Shown here one piece after another: positions 48,162 to 61,473 of a stretch of 64,000 nt of DNA. The stretch lies in contig NZ_JACSQU010000001.1 in assembly GCF_014836405.1 (NCBI RefSeq), positions 806,001-870,000 on the forward strand, read 5' to 3'. Positions within the stretch are counted from its first letter, which is position 1. Every line of letters begins with the position of its first letter. This DNA comes from Brevundimonas guildfordensis (GTDB lineage: Bacteria > Pseudomonadota > Alphaproteobacteria > Caulobacterales > Caulobacteraceae). Under the pieces are notes generated by a model. That model worked only from the letters and a program-made list of their open reading frames with translations, was not told the DNA's origin and did not search any database. A program made the position numbers and the translations under genes.

Positions 48162-48893
48162 CTACAGCCGCCCCGCCTCGCCCAGCTTGTCGATCATCCA
48201 GACGCGGGCGGGCGGCAGGGGCCGGTTCAGGGCGTGGAAGACGAACTGCTCGAGGAAATGTCCGGTCAGCTCCAGCCCCGCCTTCACGTCGCCCTCGCCC
48301 AGCCCCGCCTGCGCCCCCAGCATGAAGGGCGGCAGGGCCAGCAGCTTGTCGGCATAAGGGGCGCCCGCCTCGCGGCTGACGGCCCGGCCGGTGCGAGGGC
48401 TGACCCAGACCAGATCGTCCATCGAGCCGGTGGCGGCGCAACGCGAAAGGTCGAGCCCAAAGCCCAGATCCTCCAGCAACCCGGCCTCGAACCGCACGAA
48501 GATGGCGGGCCAGACCTCGGGCATAGCGAAGGCGCCCATCAGCGCCTCGAAGGCGTAGAATGCGCCCGGATGCGGCTCTCGCTCCGGCAAGGCGCCCTGA
48601 GCCACCGCCGCTGCGGCGCTGAGGCCGGTCAAGGCCAGCGGATCGTCGAACAGGGCGGCCGGCCCCTCGCCCACCGGCTCCAGCCGCGCCGAGCCGAGCT
48701 GATCCGAGGTCCGCGCGCGCAGGTCCGCGACCACGCGGGCTCCGGGTTGCAGGAAGGGCCGCATCTTGCGCGAGGCCCCGCCCGCGACATAGGCGGCGCG
48801 GCGGCCATGCCGCTCGGTCAGCAGGTCGACCACCGCCCCCGTGTCCCCATGCGCCCGCGCCGACAGCACGAAGGCGTCGTCCTGAACCTCCAT
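48162..48893 (-). CDS. recO: DNA repair protein RecO
   Basis: The 243-residue protein has an N-terminal OB-fold (MEVQDDAFVLSARAHGDTGAVVDLLTERHG) and an alpha-helical C-terminal domain with RFEAGLLEDLGFGLDLSRCAATG. RecO loads RecA onto SSB-coated DNA with RecR. Of the zinc-finger cysteines only the one in SRCAATG is evident, as in many alphaproteobacterial RecO proteins. The start overlaps the stop of the preceding gene (TGATG), and the longer open frame upstream belongs to antisense or other-frame sequence. Confidence 0.93.
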   Translation of the reverse strand: MEVQDDAFVLSARAHGDTGAVVDLLTERHGRRAAYVAGGASRKMRPFLQPGARVVADLRARTSDQLGSARLEPVGEGPAALFDDPLALTGLSAAAAVAQGALPEREPHPGAFYAFEALMGAFAMPEVWPAIFVRFEAGLLEDLGFGLDLSRCAATGSMDDLVWVSPRTGRAVSREAGAPYADKLLALPPFMLGAQAGLGEGDVKAGLELTGHFLEQFVFHALNRPLPPARVWMIDKLGEAGRL

Positions 48894-49348
48894 CAGTCGG
48901 CCTTGATGGCGTCGACGACGGCGCGCGCCTTGTCGTTCGGCACGGCGAAGCTGAGGACGTATTGTTCGATCTTCCAGCCATCCTCGGTCAGGCGCAGCAC
49001 GCCCGAGCCGCGCGTCGTTCCGTAAGCGTCGTTGTCCAGCACCTCGTCGAACCAGGCGACGCAGCGGCAATCGATCGGCGCGATGGTCACGGTTCGGGTG
49101 ACCGGCCGATAGGTCCAGCCCTTGCCTTGCGAGAAGTAGGGCATGGCGTAGGTGCGGAACTCCGGCAGGGTCCAGCGCTCGCCCGCATCGGTCCCGATGA
49201 ACCGGGCGTCCGGCGTGAAGGTCGCGAAATAGGTCTCGCCGTCCGCGACGGAGGCGGCGGCGTGCATGGCGTCCAGCGTGCGCTCCACCGAGGCGGTCTC
49301 GGCAGGTGCGGCGGACAGTTGGAGCATCATCAGAGCGGCGGTGATCAT
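48893..49348 (-). CDS. NTF2/SnoaL-like exported protein
   Basis: The 151-residue protein has a short hydrophobic N-terminus (MITAALMMLQLSAAPA, a probable signal) and a cone-shaped NTF2-like fold. The fold shows an ADGETYFATFTPDARFIGTDAGERWT segment and a C-terminal SGVLRLTEDGWKIEQYVLSFAVPND strand pair typical of SnoaL/DUF4440 relatives. Substrate or partner is unknown. Its stop overlaps the recO start as TGATG, so it is cotranscribed with recO. Confidence 0.8.
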   Translation of the reverse strand: MITAALMMLQLSAAPAETASVERTLDAMHAAASVADGETYFATFTPDARFIGTDAGERWTLPEFRTYAMPYFSQGKGWTYRPVTRTVTIAPIDCRCVAWFDEVLDNDAYGTTRGSGVLRLTEDGWKIEQYVLSFAVPNDKARAVVDAIKAD

Positions 49349-49439
49349 GGCTTTGTTCTAGTCCTGTTCCGTCAGCGGGGAAAGCGCCGGGAAACGACCC
49401 TCGCCTGGCGCGTTTCGCCTCCACCCGATGGAGAATCCC

Positions 49440-49880
49440 ATGAAGATCGTCACCAGCCTCAGCTTTCAGGGCCAGTGCCGCGAGGCGCTGGAGTTCTACG
49501 CCCGCGTGCTGGGCGGCAAGGTCACGGCCGCCTTTCCGTTCGGCGACGGCCCGCCCGACATGCCGATCGATCCGAAGTACAAGGACTGGCTGATGCACGG
49601 CTGGCTGGAGGTCGGGGACCAGGCCATCATGGGCGCCGACATGCCGCCCGAGTTCGCGCCGAACATCGGCAAGCCCAAGAATGGTTTCGACGTGTCCTAT
49701 CACACCGATGACTTGGCCAATGCGCGCGAGGTCTTCGACGCCTTGGTCGAAGGCGGCAAGGTCGGCATGTCCTTCGCCGAAACCTTCTGGTCGCCCGGCT
49801 TCGGCAGCTTGACCGACAGGTTCGGCATCCCCTGGATGGTCAACACCAACCCGCCAGCGGCTTGGAAGCCGGGCGGCTAA
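49440..49880 (+). CDS. VOC family (PhnB-like) protein
   Basis: The 146-residue protein has the glyoxalase/VOC paired beta-alpha-beta-beta-beta fold with LSFQGQCREALEFYARVLGGKVTAAFPFGDG, DVSYHTDDLANAREVFDALVEGG and FWSPGFGSLTDRFGIPWMVN, the PhnB-like hallmarks. Such proteins are often of unknown catalytic role. GGAG (49430-49433) six bases before ATG 49440 sets the start, rather than the ATG at 49428. It is divergent from the NTF2-like gene. Confidence 0.9.
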   Translation: MKIVTSLSFQGQCREALEFYARVLGGKVTAAFPFGDGPPDMPIDPKYKDWLMHGWLEVGDQAIMGADMPPEFAPNIGKPKNGFDVSYHTDDLANAREVFDALVEGGKVGMSFAETFWSPGFGSLTDRFGIPWMVNTNPPAAWKPGG

Positions 49881-51503
<1,623 letters not shown>

Positions 51504-51518
51504 TCGGCCTTCGTCGCC

Positions 51519-53723
<2,205 letters not shown>

Positions 53724-53727
<4 letters not shown>

Positions 53728-54440
53728 ATCACGCCTTCACGTTTCAAAAGAGCGACTGCGGCGGCCTTTTCCGCCTCCTGTCGCGAACGCCCCTGAGCTT
53801 GGGCGGGTTCATAGCCGGTCACCGTGGCCTCGACGGTGAAGGTCGGGGCATGGTCCGAGCCGGTGCGCCGGACCACGTCATAGGTCGGCAGCGGGCGGCC
53901 CTGGGCTTGCGCCCACTCCTGCAGGGCGGACTTGGGATTGGTAATGGCCGGCGCCGGGGGCGCAGCCAGTTCCTCGGCCCAGGCGCGCTCGAAAACGGCC
54001 TGCGCCGCGATCAGGCCGCCGTCGCGATAGACAGCCGCCAGGATCGCCTCAACAGCATCGGCGATGACTCCGGCCTTTCTGCGGCCGCCGGTCTTGGTCT
54101 CGCCGGGCGACAGGCGTAGGGCGTCGCCGACACCCAGTCGCTCGCCCACGCGGGCGCAGGCGGTCTTGTCGACCAGGGCGTGCAGGCGGGCTGACAACTG
54201 CCCCTCGTCCGCCGCCGGAAACTCGCGCACCAGGCGGTCGGCGACCAGCAGGCCCAGCACCCGGTCGCCCAGGAACTCCAGTCGCTCATTGTCTGCCGGA
54301 ACCTGCGGCCCCGCGCCCTCGCCCACGCTGGAGTGGGTCAGGGCATGCTCCAGCAGGGAGGCGTCCCTGAAGTCATGCCCCAGACGGCGACGCAGGGCCG
54401 CCACGGCCTCGGCGCGCACGTTCGTGCGTCCGCCGGCCAT
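53724..54440 (-). CDS. rnc: Ribonuclease III
   Basis: The 238-residue endonuclease cuts double-stranded RNA in rRNA processing. It has the RNase III signature NERLEFLGDRVLGL, the second acidic site DAVEAILAAVYRDGG, and a C-terminal dsRNA-binding domain (NPKSALQEWAQAQGRPLPTY, then GRSRQEAEKAAAVALL). MAGGRTNVRAEAV at 54440 overlaps the lepB stop (TGATG). The upstream extension of the frame lies within lepB. Confidence 0.95.
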
Positions 54441-55366
54441 CAATCGAGGATCTTGAAGAACCGGCTGAAGCGCACATTGGCGAACCAGCTGACCGGGTTG
54501 AACAGCGAGGCGCCCGGCGTCCACGAGAACATGATGATCTCGGCCTTGCCGACCAGATTTTCGGCCGGGACCATGCCCACGCCCGACGACATCTCCACGC
54601 GGCTGTCGATCGAGTTGTCGCGGTTGTCGCCCATCATGAAGTAGTGGCCGGCCGGAACCTCATACAGCGGCGTGTCGTCCAGTTCGTTGCCGGGACCGTA
54701 GTCCTGGGTCATGAAGCTCTTGCCGCCCGGCAGGGTCTCGCGCACCTGCGTCACCGCGCGCGGGCCGAACATGTCCGCCATCTCGGCGCGAGTGACCACC
54801 ACGTCCTGAACCGGCGCGCCGTTGATGTAGAGCTTGTTGGCGATCATCTGCACCTTGTCGCCCGGCAGGCCGATCACGCGCTTGATGTAGTCGGTCTTGT
54901 TGTCGCGCGGCAGCTTAAACACGGCGATGTCGCCGCGCGCAGGCTCGCGCCCCAGGATGCGGCCGTTGAACACCGGCGGGCTGAACGGGATCGAGTGCTT
55001 GGAATAGCCGTACGACCACTTCGACACCACGATGTAGTCGCCCTCGTACAGGTTCGGCTCCATCGAGGCCGACGGGATGGTGAAGGGCTGGAACAGCAGC
55101 ACCCGCAGCACCAGCGCGATCAGTAGGGCGAAAACGACGGTCTTGATGATTTCGACCGTTTCGTTGCTCGCGGACTTTTCTTTCTTCACTCGCTTGGCCT
55201 TCCTGGAGCGCCGGGGCGCATAGATCGGGGTCTCGCTATCGAGCGCCTCGGGGTCGTCCCCGATGTCGAATGGCGCGTCGCCGTCATCGCTCCAGATCGG
55301 CCGTTGTTCAGCCGGATGAAGAGCTGGGTTGGCCGCTCCGCCGTTCGCCTTGGGGTCGTCGCTCAT
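54440..55366 (-). CDS. lepB: Signal peptidase I
   Basis: The 308-residue membrane protease releases exported proteins. It has an acidic N-terminal tail, a Lys/Arg-rich segment, one membrane helix (about residues 74-94), the catalytic Ser in FTIPSASMEPNLYEGDY, the catalytic Lys in DYIKRVIGLPGDKV, and GHYFMMGDNRDNSIDSR. ATG 55366 (MSDDPKANGG) is preferred because the frame extends 24 codons upstream without family similarity. It ends coupled to rnc. Confidence 0.93.
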   Translation of the reverse strand: MSDDPKANGGAANPALHPAEQRPIWSDDGDAPFDIGDDPEALDSETPIYAPRRSRKAKRVKKEKSASNETVEIIKTVVFALLIALVLRVLLFQPFTIPSASMEPNLYEGDYIVVSKWSYGYSKHSIPFSPPVFNGRILGREPARGDIAVFKLPRDNKTDYIKRVIGLPGDKVQMIANKLYINGAPVQDVVVTRAEMADMFGPRAVTQVRETLPGGKSFMTQDYGPGNELDDTPLYEVPAGHYFMMGDNRDNSIDSRVEMSSGVGMVPAENLVGKAEIIMFSWTPGASLFNPVSWFANVRFSRFFKILD

Positions 55367-55478
55367 CGTCTGCTCGAATCCCCCGCCGAACGCGGGGTTT
55401 GAAGGTCGAGGCGTAGTCGCTGAAACGGCCGCGAGCAAGACTTTGGATGATGAAGGAACCGCAACCTTCGCAGCGGCA

Positions 55479-55880
55479 TCAGGCCTTGGGCAGAGCTTCG
55501 ATCACCACAAAGGCCAGCGCATAGGGATGTTCGTCGCTGAGCGTCAGGTGGATGCGCGCCTCATGACCCGGCGGGGTCAAGCGGGCCAGATGCTCGGCCG
55601 CGTGGCCGGTCAGGGCCAGGGTCGGCTGCCCGGACGGCAGGTTCACCACCCCCATGTCGCGCCAGTAGACGTCGGAGCGCATCCCCGTGCCCAGCGCCTT
55701 GGCGCAGGCTTCCTTGGCCGCGAACCGCTTGGCGTAGCTCCACGCCGGGTCGGCCTTCCGGTCCGAGCGGGCGCGCTCCAGCTCGGTGAAGACACGCTGT
55801 TTGAAACGGTCGCCGAAACGGTCCAACGACGCCTGTATCCGACGGATGTCCGACAGGTCGGCGCCGACTCCGATAATCAC
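55479..55880 (-). CDS. acpS: Holo-(acyl-carrier-protein) synthase
   Basis: The 133-residue enzyme transfers 4'-phosphopantetheine from CoA to acyl carrier protein. It has [20 protein letters not shown] and the magnesium and CoA-binding [16 protein letters not shown]. It starts with GTG at 55880, overlapping the pdxJ stop as GTGA. The family usually ends near residue 125-135, as here. Confidence 0.94.
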   Translation of the reverse strand: MIIGVGADLSDIRRIQASLDRFGDRFKQRVFTELERARSDRKADPAWSYAKRFAAKEACAKALGTGMRSDVYWRDMGVVNLPSGQPTLALTGHAAEHLARLTPPGHEARIHLTLSDEHPYALAFVVIEALPKA

Positions 55881-56623
55881 GAAACCGCCTCGTCCATCGC
55901 CGCCCGCATCCGGCGGATGGCGGCGTCCAGGCCGACGAAGACCGCCTCGCCGATCAGGAAGTGGCCGATGTTCAGCTCGACGATCTCGCGAATGGCCAGG
56001 ATCGACCCCGCCGTGGCGTAGTTCAGACCGTGGCCCGCATGGACCTCCAGCCCCAGAATATCAGCCTGGGCGGCGGCGGCGGCGAGACGCTCGAACTCCG
56101 CTTCACGCTCGGCCGGATCGCCCAGCAGGCAATAGCGGCCGGTGTGGAACTCGACCACGTGAGCGCCGACGGCGGCGGCGGCCTCGACCTGATCCTCGGA
56201 CGGTTCGATGAACAGGCTGACGCGGATTCCGGCGTCCGAGAGGGCCTTCACCACCGGGGCGATGCGGGCCTCATGACCGGCGACGGCCAGACCGCCCTCG
56301 GTCGTCACCTCCTCGCGCCGCTCGGGCACCAGACAGGCGGCGTGCGGCCGGTGGCGCAGGGCGATGGACAGCATCTCCTCGGTCACCGCCATCTCGAAGT
56401 TCAGCGGCTTGTCCGCGCGGCGGCACAGGGCCGTCAGCACATCGATGTCGGCGTCGGTGATGTGACGACGATCCTCACGCAGGTGGGCGGTGATGCCGTC
56501 GGCTCCGGCCGCCAGCGCCGCCTCGGCCGCGCGGGCCGGATCTGGATGAGCGCCGCCGCGCGCGTTACGAACCGTGGCGACATGATCGATATTGACGCCC
56601 AGACGAACCCGCTGACGCTTCAT
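55877..56623 (-). CDS. pdxJ: Pyridoxine 5'-phosphate synthase
   Basis: The 248-residue TIM-barrel enzyme makes pyridoxine 5'-phosphate from deoxyxylulose 5-phosphate and 1-amino-3-hydroxyacetone phosphate. It has [23 protein letters not shown] at the start, [15 protein letters not shown] and [15 protein letters not shown], plus the late [20 protein letters not shown]. It is coupled at its stop to acpS and is 15 bases after the pyrE stop. Confidence 0.96.
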   Translation of the reverse strand: MKRQRVRLGVNIDHVATVRNARGGAHPDPARAAEAALAAGADGITAHLREDRRHITDADIDVLTALCRRADKPLNFEMAVTEEMLSIALRHRPHAACLVPERREEVTTEGGLAVAGHEARIAPVVKALSDAGIRVSLFIEPSEDQVEAAAAVGAHVVEFHTGRYCLLGDPAEREAEFERLAAAAAQADILGLEVHAGHGLNYATAGSILAIREIVELNIGHFLIGEAVFVGLDAAIRRMRAAMDEAVS

Positions 56624-56638
56624 CCCGTTCTCTCTTCT

Positions 56639-57223
56639 CTACTTTGACAGGCGGCGGCTGCCCGGATCCTCGACCGGCAGGGCGGCCAGTTCCGGCGGCA
56701 GGGCGTCGGCCGGATAGGCGGGCACCTCCATCGAGGCCAGGGCGATCAGTGGCACGCCCACATCCACCTTGCCGCCCGAGCGGTCGACGATGCAGGCGGC
56801 GGCGACGACATGGCCGCCCGCCTTCTGGATCGCGGCGATGCATTCGCGCGACGACAGCCCCGTGGTGACGATGTCCTCGACCATGACGATCTTCTCGCCC
56901 GGCTCGACCGAGAAACCGCGGCGCAGTTTGAACTCGCCGCCCTCGCGCTCGACATACATGGAGCGGACGTTCAGGTGCTTGGCCGTCTCATAGCCGGGAA
57001 TGATGCCGCCGACGGCGGGCGAGATCGCCGCGTCGACAGGCCCGACCGTGGCGACGATCTTTTCCGCCAGCGCCTTGCACAGGCGCTCGCAGCGGGCGCC
57101 GTCCATGAAGACCAGGTTCTTCTGCAGGAAGACCGGGCTGTGCAGGCCGGACGAGAGGACGAAATGGCCTTCGCGCAGGGCGCCGGCGTCGCGGAATTCG
57201 TTGAGGACGTCTTCAGTGTTCAT
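56639..57223 (-). CDS. pyrE: Orotate phosphoribosyltransferase
   Basis: The 194-residue enzyme adds ribose phosphate from PRPP to orotate in pyrimidine synthesis. The PRPP-binding motif is [11 protein letters not shown], following the FEVKL-like [20 protein letters not shown] stretch. [17 protein letters not shown] supports the family. Length is slightly short but normal for this group. It is part of the same minus-strand cluster as pdxJ and acpS. Confidence 0.94.
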   Translation of the reverse strand: MNTEDVLNEFRDAGALREGHFVLSSGLHSPVFLQKNLVFMDGARCERLCKALAEKIVATVGPVDAAISPAVGGIIPGYETAKHLNVRSMYVEREGGEFKLRRGFSVEPGEKIVMVEDIVTTGLSSRECIAAIQKAGGHVVAAACIVDRSGGKVDVGVPLIALASMEVPAYPADALPPELAALPVEDPGSRRLSK

Positions 57224-57268
57224 GAAAGCCGTCCTTAGACCCTGTGACGACGCCCCTCAACCCGCGCC

Positions 57269-58048
57269 CTATTTGATCTCGCAGTTGGGCTTCAGCCCGC
57301 CTTCCAGCAGCTTGGCCCACACCGTCTCGGCGTCGTCGGCGAAAGCGAACAGATCCATGTCAGAGGCCTTGACCATGCCGTGCTCGATCAGGGTGTCGAA
57401 GTTGACGACCGAGCGCCAATAGGCCTCGTCGAACAGGACGATGGGGATCGGCGGCGCCTTGCCGGTCTGACGCAGGGTCAGGATCTCGAACAGCTCGTCC
57501 AGGGTGCCGAAGCCGCCGGGGAACACCACCAGCGCATTGGCCCGCATGGCCAGGTGCATCTTGCGCATGGCGAAGTAGTGGAACTGGAACGTCAGTTCCG
57601 GCGTCGACCAGGGGTTCGGGAACTGCTCGTGCGGCAGGGTGACGTTGAAGCCGATCGACGGCGCCCCGGCCTCGTGCGCGCCCTGGTTCGCAGCCTGCAT
57701 GATGCCCGGCCCGCCGCCGGTGGCGATGACGTTGTCGCGCACTTCGCCCGGCTCGCCCCGGAAGGCGCCGCCGCGTTCAGAGGCGATGCGGCCGAACTGG
57801 CGGGCCTGTTCGTACCAATAGGCGTGGCGGCCGTCGCCGTTGGCGCCCACTCTGGCGCTGCCGAAGACCACGATGGTCGAACGCACGCCCCAGGCTTTCA
57901 GCGCCTGCTCGGCCTTTTCATACTCCATAAGGAAGCGCACGCCGCGCATCGATTCGCCCAACAGGAAGTCCTGATCCAGGGCGGCCAGACGATAGGACGG
58001 CGAGGCCACCTGGGCTTCGTTGGCGAGTCTTTGTTGTTCGGGAGACAT
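57269..58048 (-). CDS. LOG family protein (cytokinin riboside monophosphatase-like)
   Basis: The 259-residue protein has the LOG signatures GGGPGIMQAANQGAHEAG and PGGFGTLDELFEILTLRQTGK. LOG proteins release nucleobases from nucleoside 5'-monophosphates by phosphoribohydrolysis, although older annotation calls them lysine decarboxylases. The N-terminal extension (about 60 residues) is longer than in plant LOGs. It lies between pyrE and the (p)ppGpp gene, in nucleotide-related context. Confidence 0.9.
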   Translation of the reverse strand: MSPEQQRLANEAQVASPSYRLAALDQDFLLGESMRGVRFLMEYEKAEQALKAWGVRSTIVVFGSARVGANGDGRHAYWYEQARQFGRIASERGGAFRGEPGEVRDNVIATGGGPGIMQAANQGAHEAGAPSIGFNVTLPHEQFPNPWSTPELTFQFHYFAMRKMHLAMRANALVVFPGGFGTLDELFEILTLRQTGKAPPIPIVLFDEAYWRSVVNFDTLIEHGMVKASDMDLFAFADDAETVWAKLLEGGLKPNCEIK

Positions 58049-58084
58049 TTCGACCTTTGAGAAAATGGATGGCGTCGGCGCGGC

Positions 58085-60361
58085 TCAGCCGCGCGCGCGA
58101 TCGACCGTATCGACGTAAGGATTGGCCCTCAGCGCCGCAATGATCATGGTGGCGTGGCGGGCGTCCTCGACCTCCACGTCGATGTCGACGTCATAGAAGT
58201 CGTGCTGCCGATGGGCCATCGACAGGTTCAGGATGTTGCCGCCCGCCTCGCCGATGATGGAGGCCACCTGCCCCAGCACGCCGCGCGCATTGGTCAGGGT
58301 GGCGTGCAGCTTGACCGACCCGACCGCGCTGCGCTCGGCCTGCGGCGTCCATTGCAGGTCCTGCCAGACGGAGTCGTCGTCGGCGAACTCTGCAAGGCTC
58401 TGGCAGTCGATGGTGTGGACCGTCAGCCCCTTGTCCGGCTCGAGGATGCCGACGATGCGGTCGCCCGGCACCGGCGAGCAACACTGGCCGAAATGGATGC
58501 TGACGCCGGGCGTCAGCCCGCCGCCGCGCACGAACAGACGCGGCGATTCCTCGCCGATGCGCTTGCGCTCCGGCCCGGCCTTCAACTGCCCCTTCAGCGC
58601 CGGGAACAAAGTCTCGGCCACCCGCGTCGCCGTCAGGCGGCCGCGCCCGATGGCGTCGAACATGTCCTCTTCGGACGGCATGGCGAAGGTCTTCAGCACC
58701 TCCGTCAGCTTGACCTCGCCCAGCGACTTGCCCGCCCGCTCCAGCGTCTGCTCCAGCGTCGTCTTGCCCAGACGCACGAACTCTTCACGCTCGGAGGTGC
58801 GGATGTGGCGGCGGATGGCCGAGCGGGCGCGGCCCGTGACCGTCAGGCTGCGCCAGTCGGTGGGGACCTCCCGCTTGGTCCCGCGAATGATCTCGACCAC
58901 GTCGCCGTTCTGAAGCGCGGTGCGCATGGGCTTCAGTTCGCCGTTGATCTTGACGCCCACGGCCGTGTCGCCGACCTCGGTATGGACGGCATAGGCGAAG
59001 TCCAGCGGCATCCCGCCGCGCGGCAGGGTGATCAGCGTCCCCTTGGGCGTGAAGACGAAGACCTGATCCAGGTACATCTCGAGCTTGGCGTGCTCGACCC
59101 AGTCCTCGCCCCCCTCCCCGTGCTCGATCACCTGAACCAGATGGCGCAGGTTCAGCAGGGGGTCGCGGCCGCCGTCGGCCTCCATCGCCTCGCGGTCGAA
59201 GCCATAGGACTGGTTCTTATAGGCCCAGTGCGCCGCCACGCCGTCCTCGGCGACGCGATCCATGAGCTCGGTGCGGATCTGCATCTCGATGCGCAGGCCG
59301 CCCGGCCCGACCACCGTGGTGTGCAGCGAGCGGTAGTTGTTCGACTTGGGCGTGGAGATGAAGTCCTTGAACCGCTCCGGCACCATCGGCCAGGCGCGGT
59401 GAATGACGCCCAGCGCGCGGTAACAGTCGTCCTCGCTCTCCACGATGACGCGGAAGCCGTAGATGTCCGACAGGGACGAAAAGCCGACCGTCTTGCGCTG
59501 CAGCTTGCGCCAGATGGAATATGGCGTCTTCTCCCGCCCCTTGACCCGCGCCTGCACCCCGGCTTCGGCCAGGACCCGCTCGATTTCAGGCGAGACGGCC
59601 TCGATGGCGCTGCCGTTCTCAAGCTTCAGCGCCTCCAGACGCCGCTGGATGGCGACGCGGGCCGTGGCGTTCAAATGCTCGAACGCCAGTTCTTCCAGCT
59701 CGGCGGCGATGGAGTGGATGCCGATCGACCGGCCCAAAGGCGCATAGACTTCCAGCGTCTCGCGGCTGATGCGCTCGCGCTTCTCCGGCTTCACGAAGTG
59801 GAGGGTGCGCATGTTGTGCAGGCGGTCGGCCAGCTTGACCAGCAGCACCCGCACGTCGCGCGAAATAGCGAGGATGAATTTGCGCAGGTTCTCGGCCTGG
59901 CGCGTATGCTCGGCCTGAAGCTCCAGCCGCGACAGCTTGGTCACGCCCTCGACCAGGACGGCGATTTCCTCGCCAAACATGGCGGCGATGTCGTCGCGTG
60001 TGGCAGAGGTGTCCTCCACCACGTCGTGCAGCAGGGCGGTGACGATGGTCGCCGTATCCAGCCGATAGTCGGTCAGGATGCCCGCGACCTGGATCGGGTG
60101 GGCGAAATAGGGATCGCCGGAGGCCCGCAACTGCGAGCCGTGCATCTTCATCGCATAGACATAGGCGCGGTTCAGCAGCGCCTCATCGGCGGTCGGGTCA
60201 TAGGCCTTGACCGCCTCGATCAGTTCGAACTGGCGCATGATCGGTGCGCGCTTGGTATCAGACAATGCAGGGCCTTCAGACGACTTCGGCGCCGCCTCGG
60301 GAAGAGACGACGCCGATGTCTTGTCTTGCAGATTCGCGGCGGGGTCCATCGGCGTGTCCAT
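58085..60361 (-). CDS. rsh: Bifunctional (p)ppGpp synthetase/hydrolase (Rsh)
   Basis: The 758-residue protein carries, in order, an HD hydrolase domain (HGSQLRASGDPYFAHPIQVAGIL, ALLHDVVEDT), a synthetase domain (DIYGFRVIVESEDDCYRALG, FKDFISTPKSNNYRSLHTT), a TGS domain (VFVFTPKGTLITLPRGGMPLDFAYAVH) and a C-terminal ACT domain. Both catalytic domains have key residues, so it should both make and degrade the alarmone, as in other alphaproteobacteria with a single Rsh. It starts 47 bases downstream of the rpoZ stop. Confidence 0.96.
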   Translation of the reverse strand: MDTPMDPAANLQDKTSASSLPEAAPKSSEGPALSDTKRAPIMRQFELIEAVKAYDPTADEALLNRAYVYAMKMHGSQLRASGDPYFAHPIQVAGILTDYRLDTATIVTALLHDVVEDTSATRDDIAAMFGEEIAVLVEGVTKLSRLELQAEHTRQAENLRKFILAISRDVRVLLVKLADRLHNMRTLHFVKPEKRERISRETLEVYAPLGRSIGIHSIAAELEELAFEHLNATARVAIQRRLEALKLENGSAIEAVSPEIERVLAEAGVQARVKGREKTPYSIWRKLQRKTVGFSSLSDIYGFRVIVESEDDCYRALGVIHRAWPMVPERFKDFISTPKSNNYRSLHTTVVGPGGLRIEMQIRTELMDRVAEDGVAAHWAYKNQSYGFDREAMEADGGRDPLLNLRHLVQVIEHGEGGEDWVEHAKLEMYLDQVFVFTPKGTLITLPRGGMPLDFAYAVHTEVGDTAVGVKINGELKPMRTALQNGDVVEIIRGTKREVPTDWRSLTVTGRARSAIRRHIRTSEREEFVRLGKTTLEQTLERAGKSLGEVKLTEVLKTFAMPSEEDMFDAIGRGRLTATRVAETLFPALKGQLKAGPERKRIGEESPRLFVRGGGLTPGVSIHFGQCCSPVPGDRIVGILEPDKGLTVHTIDCQSLAEFADDDSVWQDLQWTPQAERSAVGSVKLHATLTNARGVLGQVASIIGEAGGNILNLSMAHRQHDFYDVDIDVEVEDARHATMIIAALRANPYVDTVDRARG

Positions 60362-60408
60362 CTGAGGCCGCGCCGTCCGCCTGGCTACCTTGGTGACCGG
60401 GTCGGTCG

Positions 60409-60768
60409 TCAGTAGCGCTCCTCCTGGCCCCCGTCGCGGTCGCTCTGCAGCGCGCGGATCAGTTCGGCTTCGGCCATGTTCATGTGCTGCGGCTCGGCCA
60501 GCAGGGCCACGACTTCGGCTTCGTCCTCGGCCTCGGTGCGCTCATCGACGCGCTGCAGGGTGGTGATGATGTTCTCGCGCAGTTCTTCCGGCACGACGGT
60601 TTCGTCGGCCAGTTCGCGCAGGGCCACGACCGGGTTCTTGTCGTTGTCGCGGTCCAGCGTCAGCGCGGCGCCGTTGGCGATGTTGCGGGCGCGGTGGCCG
60701 GCCAGCAGAACCAGACCAAAGCGGTTCGGCACCTTCTCGATGCAGTCTTCGACAGTGACGCGGGCCAT
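60409..60768 (-). CDS. rpoZ: RNA polymerase omega subunit
   Basis: The 119-residue protein has [57 protein letters not shown], the omega core that stabilises beta prime. The tail (about residues 65-119) is acidic. ATG 60768 has GAGGA seven bases upstream. The frame opens earlier, at a start that would add 20 residues and cover the promoter. It heads the rsh operon. Confidence 0.95.
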   Translation of the reverse strand: MARVTVEDCIEKVPNRFGLVLLAGHRARNIANGAALTLDRDNDKNPVVALRELADETVVPEELRENIITTLQRVDERTEAEDEAEVVALLAEPQHMNMAEAELIRALQSDRDGGQEERY

Positions 60769-60799
60769 GAAAATCCTCTGGCGGCAGGGAGAACCGCAC

Positions 60800-60828
60800 A
60801 AAATATAGGTTGAAAGCCGATTGTGCAA
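60800..60828 (-). promoter_or_regulatory. Promoter of rpoZ-rsh
   Basis: On the minus strand TTGCAC (60828-60823) and TATTTT (60805-60800) are 17 bases apart, with TATATT at 60807-60802 as an alternative -10. It lies 32 bases before the rpoZ start. Confidence 0.55.
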
Positions 60829-60897
60829 CGCCGCAAAGGCGTCATTGAGGCGGATCGGCGTCCGTCGCCCCTCCCCTCGCCCGACAGGCCGCTCCGG

Positions 60898-61440
60898 TCA
60901 AGCCCTGCGCAGAGGGAAGGCGTCGCGCCCGACCTGCGCCTCTGCAGCCAGTTCGCGCGCCATCCGGCCGCACACGGGGTGCCTCCACTCCGGCGCCAGC
61001 TCGGCCAACGGCCCCATGACGAACAGCCGTTCGGCCGCGCGCGGATGCGGCAGGATCAGCCCATCCAGGTCGCCGCTCAGCCGCCCATAGGCGATCAGGT
61101 CCAGGTCCAGGGTGCGCGGCGCGTTGCGCGCCGTGCGCACCCGCCCGCAGACATCCTCGATCCGCGCCAGCGTCCGCATCAGGGTTCGGGCGTCCTGCGC
61201 AGTGCTGACGATCACCACCCCGTTCAGGAACGGCGGATCGGTCGGATCGGGCCAGGCCTGCGACGACCACCAGGACGACCGCGCCAGCACATCCACCCCC
61301 TCGGCGCGGAATCGAGCCAGACCCGCCTCCAGCGCCTCGACGCACGACGACCATGCGCCCTTGTCATTGCAGCCCAGGGCGACGATGACTGCGTCGTCCA
61401 GATCAGACGCCGTTTCGGCCGTGTCGTTCCGGGCGTTCAT
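60898..61440 (-). CDS. folK: 2-amino-4-hydroxy-6-hydroxymethyldihydropteridine pyrophosphokinase
   Basis: The 180-residue HPPK transfers pyrophosphate from ATP to the pterin in folate synthesis. It has VIVALGCNDKGAW, LARSSWWSSQAW and the signature RNAPRTLDLDLIAYG followed by LILPHPRAAERLFVMGPLAELAP. ATG 61440 is used. An upstream ATG at 61452 would add four residues. It is divergent from the NYN-domain gene, with 33 bases between starts. Confidence 0.93.
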   Translation of the reverse strand: MNARNDTAETASDLDDAVIVALGCNDKGAWSSCVEALEAGLARFRAEGVDVLARSSWWSSQAWPDPTDPPFLNGVVIVSTAQDARTLMRTLARIEDVCGRVRTARNAPRTLDLDLIAYGRLSGDLDGLILPHPRAAERLFVMGPLAELAPEWRHPVCGRMARELAAEAQVGRDAFPLRRA

Positions 61441-61473
61441 TTTCTCGATCATTCCGACGGACTCATTTTCTTC

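Noticed and set aside
58154..60415. 753-codon open frame antisense to rsh
   Set aside because: rsh has all four expected domains on the other strand. The antisense frame has no recognisable motif.
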